A DNA stretch of 64,000 nucleotides, taken from assembly GCA_030549495.1 (NCBI GenBank), contig JAUIRK010001060.1, forward strand, positions 310,001 through 374,000. The letters are read 5' to 3'. Below the pieces are notes generated by a model. The model did not search any database. It had not been told where the DNA came from and saw nothing but the letters and a program-made list of their open reading frames with translations. The stretch comes from Nectonema munidae. Its lineage: Eukaryota > Nematomorpha > Nectonematoida > Nectonematidae. Of the stretch, positions 49,701 to 61,700 are shown one piece after another (position 1 is the first letter of the stretch; every line of letters starts with the position of its first letter). The position numbers and the translations under genes are program-made.

Positions 49701-52700
49701 ACTATAAACTAAATTTTAATCTTTGTTATTCTTATAGTCTGCTTTTTTGAAAATTTTCTTTAATTGACGATTTAAAAAAATCTAGGTCACTTTTTATATC
49801 AAAGTAGTTTTCTTCTGCATTTTCTGGGATCAAATGGTTTAAAGCGTTGATATCTTGTTATTCATTCAATGTTAAAACTATTTAATTTTAATTTTTTTCA
49901 GGGAAGCCTTTTTGATTCCTGTGATCAATGGAGGTACAAGTTTTTTTGCTGGATGTGTAGTTTTTGCTGTGATTGGGTTTCTTTCTCATACCTTTGGTGT
50001 GCCAGTTGAGAATATTGCTTCCTCCCAGGGTATAATTTAGTGTTCTCTATTGAATTAACGCATTTAAAAGATCGATATAATTCATTAAAAGTTTTTACAT
50101 CCTTAATCTACGTAGATAAAGAAAATCTTTTTATATATCTTATTTTCTATAATCAAGATGGGAAGTCATTTGCTTATGTAGCGCATTCTCTGTATTTCTT
50201 ATCGATCTAATTAGGTTTATCTTGAGATATCGTGTGTACTGTCTAATCTTCTAAGTTCTTGAAGAAATACTATGATTTATTTTTAATTAATAAATAAATA
50301 AATAAAATTTTTTTTTAAAGATAACACTTTACGATGTCTTTATCTTTATGCTTTGCATTTAAATTGAAAGTAAAGTCATTATAAAACCATAATAATTTAA
50401 TTCTGCATGTTTTCCGTTTCACAAACTTGTTTCAAACAAAAAAGTAAATGTCAACTAATGTTATCGCGTTAATGCAGTGTTTCCTGGGCCACCTATCCTA
50501 CGTGTAATTTGTCAATTTTTTCAAGCGTAATGAACGCTATGGAATTTATAGATTTTTTCATATTCCTAAAAATAGTTGAGATATTCTAGCTGTCATATGT
50601 TTCTAGTGAGTCAAATCAATACTACTCAACCGAATGATGAATAAAATGAAACGCAAATCTGGTGTAAAAAATAATAGCCTGTCTTTATTTATGAGACAAA
50701 TACAACTTTAACTAAATCTGTATGAGAAGACAGGCTATTATTTTTTTACACCAGATTTGCGTTTCATTTTATTCATCATTCGCTTGAGTAGTATTGACTT
50801 GACTCACTCGAAACATATGACAGCTAGAATATCTCAACTATTTTTATGAATCTTTTTTTTTTAATCAATGAGGTTATTTTTATTCAGATTTTTTCTGAAT
50901 GTGTCCATGCAGAAATGCAAAGGAACTTCAACTTATATTGAAAAAATTGATTTTAACCCTAAACCCTAACTACAAATATTTAAAAATTTAATAACTTCAA
51001 TACCAAGTCTTCGCTTCCCACTTCGACTAAAGAACACTCATTCGATGTGCTAGCAAAAGTTTACCTATTTGTTTTCCTCATTTAAATGACTTGACTCTAA
51101 CTCCTAAATTTAATTAAATACCGACTCTGGCTTCCATCCGTTTAAATTCTCCTACTCCCTTAACCATGGACTTAATCAAAAATTTAAGTTGAGTAAGGGA
51201 GAGAAAAGTTTTGGAATCACTGCGTTAAAACAAGTAAAATAAAATGGAAGTGTATATGTGTCTCTATGTGTGTTGCGCAAAACTTTTTTTTAATAACAGC
51301 AGTAAAGAAGAGAAACGATATTTTGAACTTGCACATACTATGATTCAATCCATTTAATTGATTTGAATTTCAATAAGCATGATACCCCTGATTAGATTTA
51401 AATGTGCTGAAGCTCTAAGATAAAGAAAGACATCTGAAAAGATCCTAAAAAGTAAAATGTATGTCTCCAAAATAAGGAAGGATATAAATTTCATACTTTA
51501 TTCAAAAAAAAATTAACTCTCCCAAAATAGCCTTGACTCTCCAAAAGCAAACTCATTGATTCAACGCATAAAATGATAGACTTGTGTCATTTTCCATACT
51601 CAATAAACTAAGTTACGTCAATTTTTGTTTGGACACAGTTTTACAAAAAAAAACTTGAAATATATATATATAGGTTTAACAGATATTTCTTTTAGAATAT
51701 TTTAACTTAATATGTTAAATTAAAGGAAAAATTTTAAATTTTTGAGGCTTAAAGTGTTCTAACCTTTTTCAGACACGTGGCTCCATAAGATATTTTTTTA
51801 TAAGGTTATGACTAGATCTTCTGATTTCTCGATAAAATTTAATTCTCGAGAAACGAGAAAAAATATATATGATTTTCGAGACTCGAGAAAAGTTTCGAGA
51901 AGTTAAAAAATATTAAAAATATTTTGTTTTATTATTAAAATAACTTTTTAAAAAAACAAGAATATTTAAAGTTTCGTTTTTCAAACTCAATCGTTTTGGA
52001 GATAAAATTCTTCCGTATTGACAAGAAGTTGGTTGGATGCATAAAAGAGAATTTTTTAACAATTGCATCGATTCTGATGAATCAAAATTTTTGTTTTGTT
52101 TGAACATCTGTAGTTCTTCTATTGTACTAACTTTTTCTTCTTTTTTATCATACATGAATTCTTTAATTTCTCTAGTTAGAGATTCTTCTTCAAACTCATC
52201 AACAGTTTCGACTTGAATTTGGCTTTCTTGTATAACAGTTCCATGCTCTCAATAATGAGAAAAAATTTTATCAAAAATATTTTTTGCACATTCTAAAATT
52301 TCTTCAAAATTTGAATATTCAAATGTTGATCGTGCATTACACATAATTATTTATTTTTTATTAATATTTATTCAAAATTTAACATGTTTTCAGTAATAAA
52401 AAAATTTTAAATTCTTGAGTCTCGACAAAAATTTCTTGAGAATCAAGAAATAAAAAAATTCTCGAGAATCGAGAGTTGAGAAATCTCGAGACAGAAGCTC
52501 TAGTTATGACCCCCTAATATCCACAAGACTTAAATTAAACGGCATTATTGTTAGCTTACTATCATTTAAAAAATCTTCTGAATTTCTTTGTTCCTATTCT
52601 TTCTTACGTGGTCGGTTTGTAAAGCGTGTCAACTTTTTTAGTTTATTCATAAATCTATTAGTGATGATGTCGTTTTGACATTTCTTTCAATTCTAACAGA

Positions 52701-55700
52701 TGTCGATATCCAATAATTCTATTTTTCCTCCCTTTGTTTCAGCATAAATCCTTACTTTTTTAGGAATTGGTTTGGCATTTGTGATGTATCCAGAAGCTTT
52801 GATGCTACTTCCAATTTCGCGATTGTGGAGTTTCCTCTTCTTCTTCATGATTTTTCTCCTCGGCTTGGATACCATGGTTTCTTTTATTTATTCAGCTCCT
52901 CTTCCTCTCATGATCTTACATTTATGATATGCCTGTTGAATACCATATGGCGGTGCTTCTCAAACTTTATTACGAGATGATATATAATATATAGCAGGTT
53001 TGAGGAGCTGAAAAGAAAATGTTCTATTCCGACTTACAAAAAGTACTTGCAAAAACCCAACTCCAACTCCAAATACTTAAAAGCTTTTTATATTCAATTC
53101 CAAATTACAAAAATTAAACTTTATTTTTTATTAAAATACCTAACAAAATCGACTCTCCCACTTTGACTCCTAATTTTATTGGAGACTGACTCCGACTCCC
53201 ATTCCTTGATCCCCTACTCCAACTCCGAATTCTTTTTCTCTCCTTCTTCCGAAGTATATATATACTTTTTCCAAATAGTTGCGTCAAAATATTGTCTTTT
53301 TCCAAAAGCGAAAAGGAAGGTTGTGAGATTTAGCAGTCCAATTTCGATAATGAATAAAATAGAATATAGATAAGTAATTAATTAATTATATTTTTCACAG
53401 TTTGATTGATAACCGAGGTTTTTTGCTCTGAAGAAAGCAGAACTGGACCTAGGATAAAAATTTTCTGCATGTGTGTGCAATGCTCTTTGACCGACAAACG
53501 ATATTTTAATGATAAAAAAATCGAGACAAAACAGAGAAAGACGTATAATTAGAAGTTCTAAAACTTATAGAACTATAATTAAACTAAACTTATAGACTTA
53601 TAATTAAGTTTATTAAACTAAACTTATAGACTTATAATTAGAAGTTCTAACTTATAGAATCTCATATGATAGATCGCACTTATAATATTATTAACACAGC
53701 CCAGTTTTAAATACTCGTATACATACAATACCTCTTCTAAAATATAACTCATATTTCTATAAAACTTTTGAATTTATATCATAAATCATCCCCCCTCCTA
53801 GCCCCAAAATTTTGAAATGTGCACTCCTGATCATTAGTTACATCTTTTATTTTTTACAAAATCGCATTTGTTTTATACGTATCTAAAAATGATCAGTTAT
53901 TCTAAAAATCAGCAATGATGTTGTTAACGTCAGTATTTTTCGACGGTTGCTCAATAAAACGATGATTTTGGCGTTTTAATCTCAGCTTGTTGAGGGGAAA
54001 ATATCTACATCTGAATATCGGAGTGATTCAGTTAGTATTTCCATTTTTTACATGCTTTCGTTCATAAACACCCCTAAGCCAAACCTTAGCATTTTACAAT
54101 AAAGCCTTCGCGCGTATGATTAATTTTTAAGACTAAAGTTGGATCAGCTTTCTTTTCTTGTATGGCAGTAGTGATGATGCACTCATAAAAAATTGACATC
54201 GTATTTTTAAAGACTGAACACTAACAAGAACAGGTCATCTTGCTTTACAAAGATTTTATGATCTAAGAAAATTTAAAACAATTTCTACTACCTCTACTTG
54301 TGTAAATAAGATACAACCGATTTTGCCCGATTAGGGGGGGGGGGTCCGTCTGTCATAAAGCTTAGAACATTAATATTTCAATTGTAAGGCATACTACGTT
54401 ATTAGTTTTATTTCTTGTGTAATTTCCAGTGCTAGGGAGTCAGAGTTGGGAGTCGATGAAGTCCAAGATTTTAAAGGGATTGGAGTTTGAGTCGGTATCT
54501 GCTAAAATTTATGATTCAGAATGCAAATCATTTATTTTTAAGTATTTAAATAAAAAGAAAAAATAGTTTAATTTTTGTAAGAATATGAAGTGAGCCTTAT
54601 TTTGTCAAAGTTGGAAGCGAAGAGTTGGCGTTAAATTTATTTAAATTTAGAGTCCGGTCGGGTTTTTGTAAGTACTAGTCGCGTATTTTCCCTTCGACCT
54701 CCCAGCCGTGAATTTCACGACAAATTATTGTTATTAGTTTTTATCGTATTTGCATATATTTTCAGCCCAATATTCTCATTATTCCTTTGGCCTCTCTTAA
54801 ATTCACTTAAGAATAAAGGGGAAATGCTAATAATGCTAAATCAAGTGTTTTTAAGGTATTGTTAATCTTTTTTCTCAAGTCAATTTGTATCTGATTGAAA
54901 TTTATTCCCTTCCAGTCTTAATTCTATATTTGCTGGTTAATCTGTTAAGCAGTATTTAAGCTCTCTAATGGAAAAGTGGGCTATGTTCACTCCTCATTTT
55001 GCATATTTATGTTTCCATTCTTTTTCCATAGTGCCTTTTAGCATAGAGACTTTTGAAACATGATTGATTTACAACTCACATTCTGATTGCTTTAGTTCGT
55101 TTCGGTTGACGTCATTTTCACCGCGATCTTTGACGAAATTCCCTCAAAGAAAAACAGCCGCCTTCTGCTCTCCTTTTTTCGCTTCCTCATAATCTCTGTT
55201 TTGTGCATCATTGGAATTCCATTTGTTACTCGCGTATTTTTTTATTTTTTCCTAAAATTAATTTTGACACCGTCTCCTCACAATGGCGCTGTCGCCAAAG
55301 TTTTCAATGACGCCATTTTTAATTTCTTTTCATGCAATTTAAATGTTTCGGATTATGCAAATAGTTATTTTTTTTAAATATAAATCCAATGTTTTATTTT
55401 GAGATATGTAGTAGATGTAAGTTACAAAATGTAATTATATCACCATTTTCCTCCTTTTAGTATGTGCATGATGGAATCAAAATTCATTTACATAAAATCT
55501 ATATAGAATCAAAATTCATTTCCTTCTTAAAAGTGTTTTTAAAAGTTTTAGTTTACTGAATGATCTTTCACAAGATGCCTCAGATACTCCAACTGTAAAC
55601 AATGGACGTAATGTAACACCGAGGTTCGCAAAACCTTTGAAATCATAAAAATGAATAAAAATTAACAACGTCTTTTGGATGTTATTGATTTTCATCAAAA

Positions 55701-58700
55701 ACTTTAAATCTTGTATTTCTTGACAAAGCAAATCAAGCATAATACTTTTGAGCCAGACTTATGAACGCTGTTTTCATTCCATCTTCATTATATTTAATTA
55801 AACGATATCTTTAGTTTGTAAAAATATTCCAAAAGAATAATTGTCTATTGTTTCAAGTTTAATACATTTCTACTGCATCTCTTCAACAATTTAAGCAATC
55901 GCAGCTGAAACTTTTTGTTTAATATCAACCTTTGAATGCGTTTTTCATCTACCGCTAAACATTCAATTCAGTATCAAATTTTATTTCGGCGAACACGCTT
56001 AATGTCAATTTCGACGCTTCACCTCTTGCAAAATTCAGCCTGTCGCTTTCTCAATTTTCTTGTAACTATGTCGTCAGATCATTCAAACTTTTATGAACAT
56101 CAACAAAAGTAATTTGAGGACTTTGTAGCAGTTTTTGCACAACATCCATTTTTTCAGCATGCAAAATCAAAATGAAAGGAAAACTAAAATGTCCAATTTT
56201 AGAACATCTCTTTAAGGTAGCGTATTACTTTCAAGAACAATTCTCTGATGATGAATTTTTTCAAGAGCTTCTAGTACACCATTTAATTGAGTTTCAAGAA
56301 CTTGAATAGAATGAGGATAAATAGCTACCGTTTTTATTTCTGTTTTCCATGCCTATATGCTTGTATTTTTAAGTTTTTGGCATTTTCAAGACTTATTGAA
56401 AATTTTGAGGTGCAGTAAAATTAGCGTTTCCACTGGTCCGTGAAAAGTTTAGAGTATAAATCATGGTCATCATTTTTTATAGTCAATATATTTCCCTCTT
56501 ACGAGGGGTTAGTGACGTGGAAAATGTACAGTATAAAATGTCTAATAAAACATTTTTAAAGTTGGTAGATAATTTTTACAAAAATTGTTCTCAACTAATG
56601 TACATTTCTATGGTATTGAACGTTTATCCTTTTGCGCTACTCCGTGAAGGATGTACGGACAATAAATATTAAACTCAGAAAAGCATATGAATATGAATAA
56701 AAATTCATTTCATTTCGATCATATAAAAGTATCAGAATCTTAGATTCTCCAAAATATTTCGAAACCAAAATGTCTTACAGACCTGAAAAAGTTTGTGAAA
56801 TACTGTACGGCACTCAAGCAACTGCAAACTTTATAGAGTTATATACCATTTTTAATTTAATTTCTAATGACTTGTGAAAAATGTAGAAAATTATATTCAA
56901 ATATCGAAAAAAGTTCACATAAAAATGACACATGTCAAAACATTAAAAACACTACAAAATCAAAAATTTAAATTCAGATCAAATTTAAAAAGGACAAAAT
57001 AGAATTGCAAAAGGACAAAATAGAATTGCAAAAGGACACATAGAATTGCAAAAGGATAAAATAGAATTGTGAAAGGATAAATTAAAATTACATAAAGACA
57101 ACATAGAATTGCAAAAGCACAAAATAGAATTGCAAAAAGAAAAAATTTAGGGTAAAAAGACGTAAAGCTTTGGATGAATAATAATAATCTGCTAAGTACA
57201 TCTTTTTCAATCATGTACGATTTTATTTTAAGTGGCGTGAATAAGGTTGTTTAGATGCTTGCTTGTCAAGGTCTTGGGTCTCAATGAAGTTTGATAGTCT
57301 TGAATCTTGATAGGCATTCATTGTAAATGCTTTTGCATATTAAATATTCAGAAGAAATTCATTCTATAAAAAATGTTATAAAATCACACCTGCGTAAATT
57401 TCCTTTAAGATCCGCCCTTGCTATACACTTCATTTACACTTCAATATAAGTTACAGATCTTCCTCAAACCTCTTAGCCATCCTAATATATATATAATATG
57501 CCTTGCTTTGAGCATTTGTTAAGTTTTATTTTGATTTTTAACATTTAATCTTTTACTATTCAGGCAGGCATTTATATTCTGCAGCTAGTAGACTGGTACT
57601 TTGGACTCTTGTCGATCATGTTATTTTGCATTTTGGAACTTGTTGCCATCTCACATATATATGGTATGTTTCTTTTTTGTCTATTAATTTTTTTGACAAT
57701 TTTTCCCACTTTCATTTTTTCATCCTTTTTTGCTTGTAAATAATGTATAAGTTGGTTTTGGTGCAGTAAATCATGTTGGTGCACATTTGAGCGAAGCATA
57801 ACATTCAAGACCTCTCTATCTATGTATTTTAAATGAGGAAATTCTTTAACAGAAGTGTATATGTGGATCCAACTTTCATTCAATTCACAAGACTACTGTG
57901 AATATGATTCCTATTTTGATATTATGATCCATATTTTCAAAATGTAAGAGGATAATTGCTAAAATTATTTTATACAACTTATAAAATTTGGATTTCTTAA
58001 AATATTATTCAGTAAAAAATAACGTGGGAAATTTATAATCCAAGAGTAGTGATTGACAAAGTGACTGATGCTTTAATAACCGTCTACACATTTAACAAGT
58101 TCATATTTTTGATATCCCTCTCCTCAAGTGTTCAACGTTAGTTTATTTGTCAAAATGTCTTTTATCTAGTTTTTTTCGAAAGAATTTACACTTAAAATAA
58201 AGTTGATGAGTATTGATGTTTATTCTAATCATAGAATTTTATAAATTATTTTTTTCCTTTTATAGGTGCCAAATCCTTCATATCTGATCTTGAATTTATG
58301 CTAAACAAGAAGATTTTTTGCAAGTCATTCCTTAAGTTTTTGTGGTCAATTTTCATTCCAGTTATCTTATTGGTATGCATAAATACTTATATTTTGAATT
58401 TAGTGAGTAACATATAATAAAAAATTATTTATATATATCATTTTAAATTCTAAATTGTTTTTTTGATTCCAAATTGTCTTTTTTCAATTCTACTTTGTCT
58501 TTTTTAAGTCATAAATTGTCTTTTTTCAAAAAAAGACACTTTAGGATTTAAAAAAGACAATTTTGAATTTCAAAAAGGCAAATTAGAATTGAAAAAAGAC
58601 AATTTAAAACTAAATAAAGATAATTTAGAAGCAAAAATGGTATATATATATTATCGTGCGCCGAAAATTGGCGTGATTATTTACGCTAGTACTTTTCATC

Positions 58701-61700
58701 TCCACTATTATTCACAATTGCTATTGTAACATTTGTTACTTATTTGGCTATTTCAAAACATTTAGTTACATTTGATTGAAAACTTTTATAGAAAATGAAA
58801 TAATTTCATGGAACTTTTAAACATTTTCATTGGACACTTCTGGACTTTAATGAATGCCAATCTTTCAACACGAACAATGTTGCTAGCAAAGCTGGAATAT
58901 CTCTCAATAACAACACCGGTTGTCATCATGCATATGACATTCCGAGCAATAACAGAAATGTTTGGAAACATTGAGGTGTTCTCTCGAGAACATGTCAAAA
59001 TATCGAAAAAAATAATGGACAGTGTTTTCTGTAAACACTCTGTACATTCTTGACACTGTTGTATTTCCCTGATTTCCTCAGATTAGCCTTGCTCATCATC
59101 AAATTCATCAACAGAAATTTAGCATGTCTTTTTTTTGCGAGCGCACGTTTCAAGTTGTCTGAAGTTCTCAAGGGTTTACATGTATTGTTATTATAAATTT
59201 TTAGCAGTAAGTTGTGAAAGTATGGTTTCAGATGTCATCAGTAAGAAATGGATGGATACACAATCCAGTACAAGTTCCTGTTCAGATATAGAAAGTACTC
59301 GCATAGTTTTCTTTCTTTTAAAACATTGTCACCGTATGCAAGATCTTTTCGCCTTTTTCCATTTATCACTTCGGAATATGTAATTCTAAGAGATTAGATA
59401 CTGGTAATCCATTGAGTAATCATGCAACATGAAACTCACCATTACAAAGATTTAATCCTCTTTCTCATACCTCAGATTATCGCTATTTTTTCTTTCATTT
59501 GTATGTTCTAGTCTTGGTAATTAGTAGTGTTTTCGTTAACCGATTAATATATTTTAACCGATCGATTACCTGCTTAATCTGGGTAAAATCAGGTTAATTT
59601 AGAGGAAATTTTTAGTCTGCAGATACACATAGGATACAAAAATAGTTCGTCAAGAGAACGGAAAAATCAAATGTAATATTGTTAGAACATCATTACAAGT
59701 ATCAGAACATTAACATATGGTTATGCAAGACATAAAACACAAGACATTGCATTGCAATCTTTTTAAATGGTTTAAAAGTATTCATGTCTGTAAATTTATT
59801 AGGATTTGCTAACGGTTTTGCGATCCTAATAGCGTAGAATTACACTTCTGTTACAGTGAATTAGTCTGCCTTATTCACGGCTTAATAATAATCGGTTAAA
59901 TTTTACCGAATACCATCACTAATGTTCCCATGGGTTCAGAATATGTCTTAAGAAATTAATTACATTTTACACGGATCGTTATTGATTTTGAATTTGATTT
60001 GATATTTAGCTTCTTATGTGTTCCAATATAACTGCTTTCAATCAAAATCTCGTCTATAATAATTATGCATACCCGGTATGGAGCTATCACCTTGGCTGGT
60101 TCATTTCAATGATCAGTATTCTTCCAGTTTTCCTGTATATCGCGTACTCCCTTTACAATCTCAACACCAAGCTCACGTTAAAAAAGGTTTGCTTTTTATA
60201 TCCATCCTTTCTCAAAAAACTCTTTTGTATTTTGGGGAGAAATTGAAGAAAACTTTTTTACTTTTATTCTTCTATATTTTATTTCTAAGCAATTTAAAGG
60301 AATGAAAAAAAATGTATGGCTTGTACTTTGGTCAGACTTTATGAAAAGAACCCCATTGATCTATCTCTCTGTATCCATTACCTCCTCGGTATACGTTTTT
60401 AACGAGAGATATTCGTGTTTCTCCAGTGTTAAAACTATGTCTATCAAGATATCGACTTTCAAGTCAATTGTGCACAACGTAGCTGATGAGCTTTCAAAAG
60501 ACACAAAAGTACATTTTTTATGGCTTCATCACTCACATATAGAGAAAATGAGTTTATACTTTTTTCTGCAGGTGCAGTGTACACGTGTTTTCTATTAGCT
60601 TTTTATAAGCTTCGCCATGGTTCGCAACTTAAAATTATTATTACCCATCCTAGTGTTAGTTTGTGTATAGCACTCCTTTTTGATTATATGGGCAAACCTT
60701 TTTGTGAAAGGGATGCATTTAAAAATTTACACCTTTAAAGGGTCACGTGATCAAATAAAATGGGCATAACTTAAAGTAGACAAGACAAAAGTTTCCAAGA
60801 AGAGAACTGAAAAAATAATATCTTTTTGTTAATGATTAAAAAGTTTTTGAAGATAAATTTTTTTGAAAATTTGTTGGTTTAGTCTTTTTAGCATATAATG
60901 AAAGAACTGATTTTTCTTCATCAACATCTTAATATTTAGGATAAATTTGTTTAAGCATCTGTAAGAAAATGTAATCATGAAAAAATATTTTTAATTATAA
61001 AACTTATTTTAAAAATAATTACCAGATCCACTTTTATTTTATACACTCCAAACAATAAATATGAATCGATAGTAACTTCATTCTTCAAAATTTAAATTAC
61101 GAACTCAACTTTGAAAATAAAAAGACGAGAAAGAAAAAAGTAAGCCATTTGATGAAAATAGTTTGAACTGTATTATGATATGTTGTTTCTATATCTAAAA
61201 TTTTTCGGTCAAGTTTCTCCATCTCTGCTCTTTTCTTACGTTTGTAACTTTATCAATGTTTTAAAAAAAAGATACTAATTTTAATAATAGAGAAAAGTGA
61301 TTGTATACTTTATCGGGTAAAAATACTTTTTATTCAAAAAACCTTATGAAATGTAATTTTTCCGTATAAACAGCTAAATCAATACAGCCAAAATTACAAA
61401 ATGTTTTTATTATAACTTCTTCCGATCAAATCTTTTAATTATTAAGAAAGAGTGACCTTAGCGTATTCTTTAAAAAATAATCTATTTTGTTTGAATTATT
61501 TGGCATTTATTATTTCTATGCGCCTCATGAAGCATCTCTACCCGCCTTCCGCTCACTCATCGCATAACACTGTATTCCTCTTTGACCATTTACATTCTAC
61601 ATAAGTATTCCAAAGAAAAAGTTGAAATCTGTTTATGTCGTGTCGAGAAAATATCCTGCAAGAATTGATATATTTGGATAAAAAACAGCCTCAAACAATC

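Noticed and set aside
56960-57214. Hydrophobic open frame with FYFVLLQ repeats
   Set aside because: Antisense reading of the ~20-bp minisatellite.
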